Assembly: GCA_945862475.1 (NCBI GenBank)
Contig: CAMAYW010000092.1
Span: 1 to 8,246, forward strand
DNA: 8,246 nucleotides
Source: Bacteriovorax stolpii
Lineage (GTDB): Bacteria > Bdellovibrionota > Bacteriovoracia > Bacteriovoracales > Bacteriovoracaceae
Direction: 5' to 3'
Shown: one piece after another, positions 1 to 5,968 of the stretch
Position numbering within the stretch: position 1 is the first letter of the stretch
Layout: the number at the start of each line of letters is the position of its first letter
Translations under genes and position numbers: made by a program
The notes under the pieces: model-generated
The model's database searches: none
Seen by the model: only the letters and a program-made list of their open reading frames with translations
What the model was told of the DNA's origin: nothing

Positions 1-672
1 GAGAAGAGAGTTCTTCCTCGGTTTCCGTTTTGTTATTTAACATTTAAGCCCGATGATAACACTAGGGTATATGAAATAAAGGACATTTCTTACTCAGGGA
101 TGCAGCTTTCTTTGAAAGAGGATGGGCATGGTTTTAAAGAGGATCATACTTTGAAAGGCCACATTCATTGGTTAGGAAAAAATTTAGATATCGTTGGAAC
201 TGTAAAGTGGCATACCGCTAATCGCTTAGGTGTTGAATTTGCAAAGAAAAGAGAGATCTTAGAAAAGGTTCAACATTTTTTAAATATTGATGAAATTGTT
301 AAAAGATTAAAGCCACTTCATAAAGTTGATGGTGGGTTAGAAATTCCCGCAAGGTTAAAATATTGGCTTCGATCCGATGGTCCAGTAGAAGTTTTCGTGT
401 GGCAGCATGGGGATGGTGAAATGGCGAAATCTCAAATTCTTTTCATGGAAACTTTTGTTGAATGGGAAGATGGGGTTGGACTCAAAACCGGACGAATTTT
501 GTCAAAGAGGAATGTGGATTCACCACTTCTCACTGAAGATGAATGGGTTTTCCAAATTGATCAAAATATTGACCTAGAAAAGCTTGAAAGAGTCAAAAAT
601 CTTATAGGCCACGTCTCCGAGGATCTTTTGCCAGCAGAGGCAAAAACATTTCTTATGCGTCAATTAAGCTAA
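1..672 (+). CDS. PilZ-domain protein, 5' end outside window
   Basis: The frame is open from base 1, so this is the 3' part of a gene whose start lies upstream. The 223 visible residues begin with both PilZ signatures. RxxxR is at residues 3-7 (R-V-L-P-R). DxSxxG is at residues 28-33 (D-I-S-Y-S-G, bases 82-99). A barrel strand ending in GVEF follows near residue 80. In PilZ proteins these two motifs bind cyclic di-GMP, so the protein is probably a c-di-GMP receptor. The roughly 140 residues after the PilZ barrel contain more predicted strands and a C-terminal helix; I do not recognise that part as a named domain. There is no membrane segment in the visible part, suggesting a cytoplasmic protein. 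The ATG at 100 should not be taken as the start, because it would remove both binding motifs. The target of the signal cannot be told from the neighbours. Confidence 0.85.
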   Translation, partial: EKRVLPRFPFCYLTFKPDDNTRVYEIKDISYSGMQLSLKEDGHGFKEDHTLKGHIHWLGKNLDIVGTVKWHTANRLGVEFAKKREILEKVQHFLNIDEIVKRLKPLHKVDGGLEIPARLKYWLRSDGPVEVFVWQHGDGEMAKSQILFMETFVEWEDGVGLKTGRILSKRNVDSPLLTEDEWVFQIDQNIDLEKLERVKNLIGHVSEDLLPAEAKTFLMRQLS

Positions 673-676
673 AGAC

Positions 677-705
677 TTCATCATCCTTATCATTCAGGGT
701 ATGAT
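677..705 (+). promoter_or_regulatory. possible sigma70-type promoter for the glpX operon
   Basis: TTCATC (677-682) and TATGAT (700-705) are separated by 17 bp. The -10 matches the consensus at 5 of 6 positions and the -35 at only 3 of 6. Transcription would start near 712, leaving a leader of about 27 nt that contains the glpX Shine-Dalgarno GGAG at 727-730. ATCAT (689-693) and ATGAT (701-705) form a short inverted repeat over the -10. Read-through from the PilZ gene is equally possible, since no terminator is visible in the 66-bp gap. Confidence 0.35.
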
Positions 706-738
706 TCATGCGAAATATTCTTCATTGGAGATTGAGCT

Positions 739-1692
739 ATGAATCGTAACCTCGCTATGGAATTTGTTCGTGTAACAGAGATGGCCGCCATTGCTTCCGC
801 TAGACTTATGGGTCGAGGGGATGAAAAGGCAGCTGATCAAGCAGCCGTTGATGCTATGAGGGCCATGCTCGACTCTATTGATTGTGATGCAACCGTGGTT
901 ATTGGTGAAGGTGAGCGCGATGAAGCACCGATGCTCTATATTGGTGAAAAAGTAGGCTCTGGAAAAGGATCTAAACTTGAAATTGCTCTTGATCCGCTTG
1001 AGGGCACAACGATTTGTGCGCACGGTGGACCCAATTCAATTTCCGTCATGGCGATCGGTGAAGCAGGTAATCTTCTTCATGCTCCTGATACTTACATGTT
1101 AAAAATTGCAGCTGGAAAAGAGGCGAGAGGTGTCATTGATATCAGAGAAACTCCAACTGAAAATCTTAAGCGTCTCGCAGATGCGAAAAAATGTCGAGTG
1201 GCCGATCTTACGGCGATTGTCTTAGATCGACCTCGTCATAAAGATCTCATAGAAGAAATCCGTGCTGCTGGTGCGCGAATCAATCTCATTGGTGATGGAG
1301 ATGTCTCTGCTGCTATTGCGACTGCGAATCCTAATTCTGGAGTTGATATTCTCTTTGGTATTGGCGGAGCACCAGAAGGTGTGATCGCGGCCGCTGCCCT
1401 CCAGTGTATTGGTGGAGAGTTTCAAGGAATTTTAAAGCCACGTAATCCAGGTGAAATTGAAAGAGCAAGAAAAATGGGAATTGAAGACATTAACCGCGTA
1501 TTTAAAATTGATGAACTTGCTAAGGGAAATCTCATGTTCTGCGCCACAGGTGTGACAACAGGAAATTTCTTAGATGGAGTTATTTTTAAATCATGGGGTT
1601 GTTATACTCACTCTATTGTGATGCGTTCGGAATCTGGTACAATTAGACATATCAGAGCTGAACATCATTTTGATAAGAAACCACGCTACTAA
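739..1692 (+). CDS. glpX: class II fructose-1,6-bisphosphatase GlpX
   Basis: This cytoplasmic enzyme hydrolyses fructose 1,6-bisphosphate to fructose 6-phosphate plus phosphate, the committed gluconeogenic step; some members also act on sedoheptulose 1,7-bisphosphate. The 317-residue product carries the family blocks GEGERDEAPM (56-65), DPLEGT (85-90), DGDVSAA (186-192), GIGGAPEGV (207-215) and ATGVTTGNFLDG (269-280). Asp33, Glu57, Asp85, Glu88 and Glu213, which I recall as the metal-site residues of E. coli GlpX, are all present at the same numbers, so the enzyme should be active and metal-dependent. It is shorter than the E. coli protein (336 residues, from memory). About a dozen residues are missing in the loop before KMGIE (245-249), and the C-terminal tail is also shorter. 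The ATG start is supported by GGAG at 727-730 and by the conserved N-terminus MNRNLAMEFVRVTE. It is the first gene of a probable four-gene operon; no glycerol genes are nearby. Confidence 0.96.
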   Translation: MNRNLAMEFVRVTEMAAIASARLMGRGDEKAADQAAVDAMRAMLDSIDCDATVVIGEGERDEAPMLYIGEKVGSGKGSKLEIALDPLEGTTICAHGGPNSISVMAIGEAGNLLHAPDTYMLKIAAGKEARGVIDIRETPTENLKRLADAKKCRVADLTAIVLDRPRHKDLIEEIRAAGARINLIGDGDVSAAIATANPNSGVDILFGIGGAPEGVIAAAALQCIGGEFQGILKPRNPGEIERARKMGIEDINRVFKIDELAKGNLMFCATGVTTGNFLDGVIFKSWGCYTHSIVMRSESGTIRHIRAEHHFDKKPRY

Positions 1693-1704
1693 AAAGGATT
1701 TTTT

Positions 1705-2136
1705 ATGGCAAAAGCAGAAAAAAAAGAAATTTTTGACGTACCCGCAGATAAATTTTACAAGGCGATTATTGATTATAAATCTTATCCGCAGTTCGTTGAT
1801 GGCGTAGAGTCAGTTGAGATTAAAAATGAATCCGCTGATGGTGCAACAGTAACGATGAACTTAAATTTAATTAAGAAGATTTCCTATACAATTAAGCTTA
1901 ATCATACTCCTAACAAAGAAGTGAACTGGTCACTGGTTTCAGGAGACATGATGAAAATTAATAATGGTAAGTGGACATTGAAGGACCTAGGACAAGCAAG
2001 AACCGAAGTCACTTATTCTCTTGAAGTTGAATTCAAAGGATTTCTCCCAGGCTTAGGTCTTATTGAAAAAACTCTCGTGAATACGAATCTTCCATTAACC
2101 ATGAAAGCTTTTGCTAAAAAAGCAGCGAGCCTATAA
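1705..2136 (+). CDS. SRPBCC-fold protein, COQ10/RatA-like (polyketide cyclase/dehydrase family)
   Basis: A 143-residue single-domain protein. The opening follows the COQ10/RatA pattern: a short strand, then DVPADKFYKAIIDYKSYPQF (15-34), where the helix ends in the family's YPxF signature, then a strand VESVEI. A series of strands follows (47-115) and a long C-terminal helix carrying NTNLPLTMKAFAKKA. This helix-grip fold encloses a hydrophobic pocket; relatives bind ubiquinone or lipids (COQ10) or associate with ribosomes (RatA). The ligand here is unknown. There is no signal peptide, so it is cytoplasmic. It starts 12 bp after glpX behind an AAGGA at 1694-1698, and its stop overlaps the next start (TAATG), indicating coupled translation with the helical protein downstream. 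The fold call is solid; the subfamily is an inference from the N-terminal motif. Confidence 0.8.
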   Translation: MAKAEKKEIFDVPADKFYKAIIDYKSYPQFVDGVESVEIKNESADGATVTMNLNLIKKISYTIKLNHTPNKEVNWSLVSGDMMKINNGKWTLKDLGQARTEVTYSLEVEFKGFLPGLGLIEKTLVNTNLPLTMKAFAKKAASL

Positions 2137-2468
2137 TGACTGATGATCGCGATAAAGACGGAAAAGTCGAAGGTCTTTTAAAGAAAGTTCTCACTACCGG
2201 AGTTACCGCTGCATTTATGACGGAAGAAGGTGTAAGGGCCATTTTAAAAGATGTTCCTCTTCCCAAAGATATCGTCGGAAGCCTTGTTGAAAATGCAAAA
2301 AATACAAAAACTGAATTTGTCGCCGGTGTTAAAAACGAACTTAAGACCTATTTAGATAAAATTGATCTTGGTGAAGAAATTGATAAAATTTTAGAGAAGT
2401 ATGACTTCGAAATAAAGGCTACGATCAGTCTTAAAAAGAAAAAGAAATCTAAGGGTGAAGAGGAGTGA
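2136..2468 (+). CDS. small helical protein of unknown function, phasin-like in character
   Basis: A 110-residue protein I cannot assign to a characterised family. From sequence character it has a short acidic/basic N-terminus and a helix at about 10-28 (VEGLLKKVLTTGVTAAFMTE). After that come EEGVRAILKDVPLPKDIV (30-47), an amphipathic helix at about 47-76 and another at 79-89, then a strand FEIKATISL (91-99) and a highly charged tail of lysines and glutamates (100-110). There is no signal peptide and no cysteine. The mix of amphipathic helices and a lysine-rich tail resembles phasins and similar granule- or lipid-surface proteins, and small proteins of this look are familiar in deltaproteobacteria-like genomes; both are inferences. 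Its ATG overlaps the stop of the SRPBCC gene by one base, so the two are likely made together. The gene's 3' end contains the Shine-Dalgarno of the next gene. Confidence 0.75.
   Translation: MTDDRDKDGKVEGLLKKVLTTGVTAAFMTEEGVRAILKDVPLPKDIVGSLVENAKNTKTEFVAGVKNELKTYLDKIDLGEEIDKILEKYDFEIKATISLKKKKKSKGEEE
2460..2465 (+). promoter_or_regulatory. Shine-Dalgarno that fixes the TTG start of the YggS-type gene
   Basis: GAGGAG lies inside the last codons of the preceding gene, 6 nt before the TTG at 2472. There is no ATG or GTG in a usable position, and the family's N-terminal helix begins just after this TTG, so the rare start codon is well supported. Placement inside the upstream coding sequence implies that translation of the two genes is coupled. 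Confidence 0.75.
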
Positions 2469-2471
2469 GCT

Positions 2472-3143
2472 TTGACTCAAAAAGATCTCTTCGCCCAAAA
2501 ATTAAAAATCGTTAAATCTGAGTTAGGTCAAACTCATCTTCTTATTGTTTCAAAAACAAGAAGTATTGAAGATATTAAAATTTACTATGAACTTGGACAT
2601 CGCGATTTTGGTGAAAATAGAGTTCAGGAACTCTTAGAAAAATCATATTCGCTTCAGAAAGATTGTCCTGAAATTCGATGGCACATGATTGGAAACATCC
2701 AAACTAATAAAGTGAATCAACTCTTTTCTGTTTCAAATCTCTTTGCCATCCACTCTGTTGATGATCGAGAGTTAGTCGAAAAGATGATAAAAGCACAAGA
2801 GCGACTCGCTCATGAGGTGTTCGTTTTTCTTCAGTTTAATACCTCACACGAAGCTGAAAAATCTGGTTTTGAGACTTACACAGAACTTGAAGCCAGTGCA
2901 GAACTTCTTCTTAAGTGCAGTAAACTAAAGCTTAAGGGTCTCATGACCATGGGAACTCTTAGGACAGATAATTTTGAGGCAGAGGCCGGTAGATGTTTTC
3001 AAGACCTTCAGGTTGAAAAAGAAAAACTTCAAAATGAACTGAATATTAAACTAGAAACTTCTATGGGTATGAGCCAAGACTATAAAATTGCTGTCAGAGA
3101 AAAATCTGATTGGATTAGACTTGGAACCATGATGTTTCAGTAG
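2472..3143 (+). CDS. YggS/PROSC-family pyridoxal-phosphate-binding protein
   Basis: A 223-residue member of the YggS/YBL036C/PROSC family. These single-domain TIM-barrel proteins, related in fold to the N-terminal domain of alanine racemase, bind PLP and keep its free level in balance but have no known enzyme activity. The PLP lysine is Lys28 in IVSKTR (25-30). Other family blocks follow in order: FGENRVQE (46-53), WHMIGNIQTNK (70-80), IHSVDD (93-98), NTSHEAEKSGF (123-133), LKGLMTMG (154-161), SMGMSQDY (197-204) and RLGTMMF (216-222). The length is normal and all cofactor-contact regions are present, so it should be functional. It starts at TTG with a good Shine-Dalgarno overlapping the upstream gene and is the last gene of the glpX run. 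In many bacteria yggS sits by cell-division or pilus genes; here it does not. Confidence 0.93.
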   Translation: MTQKDLFAQKLKIVKSELGQTHLLIVSKTRSIEDIKIYYELGHRDFGENRVQELLEKSYSLQKDCPEIRWHMIGNIQTNKVNQLFSVSNLFAIHSVDDRELVEKMIKAQERLAHEVFVFLQFNTSHEAEKSGFETYTELEASAELLLKCSKLKLKGLMTMGTLRTDNFEAEAGRCFQDLQVEKEKLQNELNIKLETSMGMSQDYKIAVREKSDWIRLGTMMFQ

Positions 3144-3183
3144 CCTGCAAGTTTTTCACACCATCTTTCAATAGTCATGAATT

Positions 3184-3189
3184 TATAGT
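3184..3189 (+). promoter_or_regulatory. possible -10 element before the exported CYTH-like gene
   Basis: TATAGT matches the -10 consensus at 5 of 6 positions. The best -35-like hexamer, TTCACA at 3155-3160, is 23 bp away, which is too far, so support is weak. If it is used, transcription would begin near 3196, just before the GTG at 3201 and downstream of the alternative TTG at 3192, favouring the GTG start. Confidence 0.25.
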
Positions 3190-3200
3190 AATTGAGGCAC

Positions 3201-3920
3201 GTGAAGAAAATATTCCTCATCCTGGTCCTTTTAACGACATCGTCCTACGGGGCCCTTATTCCCGTTCCCATTAATTCTGGTGAGGTCAAGATCATTTACC
3301 CTTGTTCTATTTTGGATCAACTTCCAAAAGAAAGTGAAGAGTCTCTAGAGGTGATTTTCTTTGAAACAGAAGGGAATAAATTAACTGAATTAGGTCTTAA
3401 TTACCGTTATCGAAAAAAATCAAATCTTGAAGATGATGTTACTTTAAAATTTCGTCCATCGCGGGATCAAATGGTCATGGTAGAAGAGGATATTTACTCC
3501 GAGCTTTCGTCATCATCTCATGGAGAACTTAAGTGTGAAGCTGATGTCATTTACGATAAGACTAAGCCTAAATTTGTTTCTACTTGTTCGTTTAAATCCT
3601 CGGGAAGTAATCTGACAAAAGAGCACGATGCATTTTTAAAGATGGTTCAATTGACTCCTCCAGCTCTTTCAAACTTAAGAGAAGTCAAAGTTAGCGCATT
3701 TAGATGGAAACTTAAAACTCCAGATTCCTTTTTTAAAAAACGCCCTACAATCGAAGTTTGGCGATTTAGACAAGAGTGCATCCTTGAAGTGTCTACAAAA
3801 TTTGAAGGAATGGAAAAGGCCGTTCCCACCCTTCGAATGCTTAAGGCACTCATTCCCTTTGCACCCTCTCTCATTCAGGGGAATAAGACCTCCCAAGTGC
3901 TTCAGACGAAGGTCCGATAA
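3201..3920 (+). CDS. exported protein of unknown function with CYTH-like strand pattern
   Basis: Read from the GTG at 3201 this is a 239-residue protein with a signal peptide: KK, a hydrophobic core IFLILVLL (4-11) and a likely cut near SSYGA (14-18), with no lipobox cysteine. GAGG at 3194-3197 sits close (3 nt) to the GTG. A TTG at 3192 is also in frame but has no Shine-Dalgarno. The mature part looks all-beta with charged inward-type alternation. VIFFETEGNKLTELGLNYRYR (51-71) is followed by VTLKFRP (80-86), CEADVIYD (112-119), FRWKLKTP (167-174), IEVWRF (184-189) and CILEVSTKF (193-201). The order 'xDT/ET...L...GLxxRxR...xTLKxR...' is that of CYTH/triphosphate-tunnel proteins. This is my inference and the fold is not proven. 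Four cysteines (35, 112, 129, 193) could form disulfides in the periplasm. It lies 48 bp after the YggS-type gene and no close partner is evident. Confidence 0.8.
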   Translation: MKKIFLILVLLTTSSYGALIPVPINSGEVKIIYPCSILDQLPKESEESLEVIFFETEGNKLTELGLNYRYRKKSNLEDDVTLKFRPSRDQMVMVEEDIYSELSSSSHGELKCEADVIYDKTKPKFVSTCSFKSSGSNLTKEHDAFLKMVQLTPPALSNLREVKVSAFRWKLKTPDSFFKKRPTIEVWRFRQECILEVSTKFEGMEKAVPTLRMLKALIPFAPSLIQGNKTSQVLQTKVR

Positions 3921-3937
3921 TATAAGTTTTACTTATA
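3921..3937 (+). terminator. small AT-rich hairpin after the exported protein gene; doubtful terminator
   Basis: TATAAGT and ACTTATA form a perfect 7-bp stem around a TTT loop immediately after the stop codon. The stem has only one G-C pair and is followed by AAAACCC, not a T-run, so it does not meet the usual picture of an intrinsic terminator. It may be an RNA-end stabiliser, a protein site, or chance. Confidence 0.25.
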
Positions 3938-4040
3938 AAACCCTGTAAATTTTTTATGGTATTTAATCGCTAGGAACGATCTAATTTTTTTCTTAGACTT
4001 ACCCCGTCATTCAGGATTATTTAGATATATCTCAATAATT

Positions 4041-4047
4041 AAGGAGG
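4041..4047 (+). promoter_or_regulatory. consensus Shine-Dalgarno of the 2OG oxygenase gene
   Basis: AAGGAGG is a full match to the anti-Shine-Dalgarno consensus and lies 6 nt before the ATG at 4054. It is by far the strongest ribosome site in the window and fixes the start. The 133-bp gap upstream (3921-4053) is AT-rich and probably holds the promoter. A pair TTAGAC (3993-3998) and GATTAT (4015-4020) with 16-bp spacing is possible but weak. Confidence 0.85.
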
Positions 4048-4053
4048 GCCCAT

Positions 4054-5013
4054 ATGGACGCCATTCGTAAAGTACCAGAACTAAGCTTGATGAGTTTTTT
4101 AAACGGAACGAATAACGATAAAGTGAAGTTCACGAACGAACTCTTTAGAGGTCTAAAAGATTACGGATTTATTATCCTTGTTGATCATCCTGTAGACCAT
4201 AAAACAACTCAAAGAGCATATGATCTTGCTCATGAGTTTTTCCATCTTCCTGTTGAAACAAAGAAAAAATATATCTGTAAAGAAGGCGGAGGCCAGCGCG
4301 GTTATACAGCGTTTGGAGTTGAACACGCTAAAGACTCTAAATACCCTGACCTTAAAGAGTTCTGGCACGTGGGACGTGAGACTCTAGTCAATGAAGATAA
4401 ATTCAGAAAGTTTTTTCCAGAAAACCTTTGGCCAACTGAGATCGCTGAATTCAAAGATACGATGCTTAAGCTTTACAACGGAATGGATATGACCTCTATG
4501 GTTGTTCTAGATTCATTGGGCCTTGCTCTTGATGTGCCACAAACTTATTTCCGCAGTATGCTTCAAGATGGTAACTCGATTATTCGTGCCATCCACTACC
4601 CACCTCTTAGTGCAGATGCTCCAAAGAATGCCGTTCGAGCAGCTGCTCACGAAGATATTAACCTCATTACAGTGATGGTTGGAGCTACTTCTGCTGGATT
4701 AGAGCTTCTTGATCGTGATGGGAAGTGGTTACCAGTTATGTGTAATGAAAAGCAGCTTGTGGTTGATTCAGGGGATATGCTTTCAAGAATCACTAATGAT
4801 GTCATTCCTGCAACAACTCACAGAGTGGTAAACCCTGATGATGCTTCTAAGAACCGCTATTCAATGCCGTTCTTTACGCATCCTAATCCAGATACAGTTC
4901 TTTCTTGTATCCCATCTTGTCGTGGGACAGGGGAGAAGTATGAGGCGATTAATTCAAATGATTGGTTAAAAATTCGTCTGGAAGAAATTGGTCTTACTAA
5001 AAATGGTAAGTAA
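4054..5013 (+). CDS. isopenicillin N synthase-like 2-oxoglutarate/Fe(II)-dependent dioxygenase
   Basis: A 319-residue protein with the two-part layout of the IPNS/plant-type dioxygenase family. The N-terminal DIOX_N region (about 8-110) includes LFRGLKDYGFIILVDHPVD (30-48), the YDLAHEFFHLPVETKKKY helix (56-73) and GQRGYTAFGVEHAKDS (80-95). The catalytic double-stranded helix follows (about 170-275). Iron ligands are His199 and Asp201 in HED, plus His256 in TTHRVVNP. Arg268 and Ser270 in RYS are the 2-oxoglutarate-binding pair. All are present, so it should be an active oxygenase coupling 2OG decarboxylation to oxidation of a second substrate. That substrate is unknown; relatives make hormones, antibiotics or ethylene, or act in catabolism. 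There is no signal peptide, so it is cytoplasmic. It stands alone, with a consensus Shine-Dalgarno, tandem stops TAA TAG and its own terminator, which gives no pathway clue. Confidence 0.93.
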   Translation: MDAIRKVPELSLMSFLNGTNNDKVKFTNELFRGLKDYGFIILVDHPVDHKTTQRAYDLAHEFFHLPVETKKKYICKEGGGQRGYTAFGVEHAKDSKYPDLKEFWHVGRETLVNEDKFRKFFPENLWPTEIAEFKDTMLKLYNGMDMTSMVVLDSLGLALDVPQTYFRSMLQDGNSIIRAIHYPPLSADAPKNAVRAAAHEDINLITVMVGATSAGLELLDRDGKWLPVMCNEKQLVVDSGDMLSRITNDVIPATTHRVVNPDDASKNRYSMPFFTHPNPDTVLSCIPSCRGTGEKYEAINSNDWLKIRLEEIGLTKNGK

Positions 5014-5020
5014 TAGATAA

Positions 5021-5045
5021 GGGGGCCAATGGCCCCCTTTTTTTT
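5021..5045 (+). terminator. intrinsic terminator between convergent genes, probably bidirectional
   Basis: GGGGGCC (5021-5027) pairs perfectly with GGCCCCC (5031-5037) around an AAT loop, followed by eight T (5038-5045). This is a strong rho-independent terminator for the oxygenase gene. Read on the minus strand, the same stem follows the stop of the outer-membrane gene (5048-5050) after an A-run. It is trailed by a moderately T-rich TTATCTATTA, so it can plausibly stop transcription from both sides. Confidence 0.93.
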
Positions 5046-5047
5046 CA

Positions 5048-5935
5048 TTAAAAAGTTCTTCTGAGTCCAAACCCTACTTTAAAATTCGTCTGATTCGTTG
5101 TTTGAATGTTTCCATCTTCTTGCTCTTCTTTCGTACTTAAACTCTCTGAGGCCCCATCTAAAATAAAGCCCCAGTTGTCGTTAAAAGGAAAACTAATCCC
5201 TATTTTAACCGTAGGTAGAAGTGAGACTGGACCAGATTGAGAAAGACCCACGGTGGATGTATTGGAGAGTCCATAACCCATGCCTGCCCCTAAAAAGAAC
5301 TGGCCTCCTGAAATATAATCAGGAAAGAATTCAAAATAATATAAGAGATCAATAATGGCGAGATTTCTCTGAGTAATGAGTGAAGCGCCACTGTAATTAA
5401 TGACTTCACGCTCATAGCGTAGACCCACATCGAAAGCGAGATAACCAAATAAGTCTCGCTCATAATAAATTTCACCCATGTAACCACCACGAGTCGGAGT
5501 GGTCGCCGTGGTTTCAGAAACTGTTTCAGATAATCCTCGGCTGATCGCCCCTTTAAAGACTAGGGAGCTTTTTGGAGTGCGGATTTGGCTTTTAATATAT
5601 TTTCTTCGCTCAACCTCTGGGGCCAGGGCCCAGATGTATTCAGTGGCCGAGTAGTAAGTGATGATCGCGCCTTTCTCGAAGGGAAAAATGGCATCTGAAT
5701 TTATGAGTTGCCACTGCGTGAAATTTCCAGAGACATTGATCGCTTTCGCGAGAACAGAAATATCCTCAGCAGTGAATGTTCCCGTGGCACCAGGTTGGAT
5801 TCCTTGGCGTTTACCATTTCTTGTGATGAAGGTTTTTTTGGTTTCAGAAACCGCTTGAATCACAATGAGCTCAAAGGCATGGGCCGAAATCGTTGTGAAA
5901 GAAATAAATAAAAACAGGAGAGCAAAAAGCTTCAT
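5048..5935 (-). CDS. outer-membrane beta-barrel protein with N-terminal soluble domain
   Basis: The 295-residue product has a clear Sec signal peptide (KLFALLFLFISFTTISAHA, cleavage likely after Ala20 in AHA). Residues 21-115 form a soluble domain with pattern KTFITRNGKRQGIQPG (34-49) and later FPFEKGAIITYY (84-95). It suggests a small beta domain in which G-x-x-x-G-I-x-x-G turns resemble SH3-like modules, but I cannot name it. From about 125 on, alternating aromatic/small strands appear near 125-134, 151-160, 163-175, 190-203, 212-222, 236-248, 254-264 and 284-295. That is about eight, ending in Phe295, the usual C-terminal signal for outer-membrane insertion by BAM. An OmpA/OmpW-sized barrel is inferred. 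It has no cysteine. No Shine-Dalgarno precedes the ATG, and a promoter sits directly against it. The giant Ig/LamG gene lies 54 bp upstream on the same strand. Confidence 0.85.
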   Translation of the reverse strand: MKLFALLFLFISFTTISAHAFELIVIQAVSETKKTFITRNGKRQGIQPGATGTFTAEDISVLAKAINVSGNFTQWQLINSDAIFPFEKGAIITYYSATEYIWALAPEVERRKYIKSQIRTPKSSLVFKGAISRGLSETVSETTATTPTRGGYMGEIYYERDLFGYLAFDVGLRYEREVINYSGASLITQRNLAIIDLLYYFEFFPDYISGGQFFLGAGMGYGLSNTSTVGLSQSGPVSLLPTVKIGISFPFNDNWGFILDGASESLSTKEEQEDGNIQTTNQTNFKVGFGLRRTF

Positions 5936-5941
5936 TCAACT

Positions 5942-5968
5942 ATCATAACACGTTAAGAAAAAATTCAA
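5942..5968 (-). promoter_or_regulatory. extended -10 promoter placed for leaderless transcription of the barrel gene
   Basis: On the minus strand TTGAAT (5968-5963) precedes TGTTATGAT, an extended -10 whose hexamer TATGAT is at 5947-5942, with 15 bp between the hexamers. Counting the last T of the hexamer as -7 puts +1 at 5935, the A of the ATG. The bases between, AGTTGA, contain no Shine-Dalgarno. The motif is seen directly; its use as a promoter is inferred. Confidence 0.5.

Noticed and set aside
100..672. PilZ gene starting at the ATG at 100
   Set aside because: The frame is open to base 1 and the upstream codons encode the RxxxR and DxSxxG motifs, so the ATG is internal.
689..705. ATCAT/ATGAT inverted repeat before glpX as an operator
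   Set aside because: Five-base arms in AT-rich DNA are expected by chance; noted only as overlapping the possible -10.
706..1023. 105-residue minus-strand reading frame opposite glpX
   Set aside because: It lies across a strongly conserved glpX region, has low-complexity shadow-type composition and no ribosome site; other antisense frames in the window are rejected for the same reasons.
2431..2450. A-rich run in the helical protein gene as a programmed slippage site
   Set aside because: The frame continues cleanly to a stop coupled to the next gene, and lysine codons explain the run.
3921..4053. Riboswitch or small RNA in the gap before the oxygenase gene
   Set aside because: Only a 7-bp AT hairpin is seen; no conserved aptamer-like helices or terminator/anti-terminator pair could be recognised.
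5658..5911. Two short plus-strand frames opposite the barrel gene
   Set aside because: They mirror the signal peptide and N-terminal domain of the minus-strand gene and show no family likeness.
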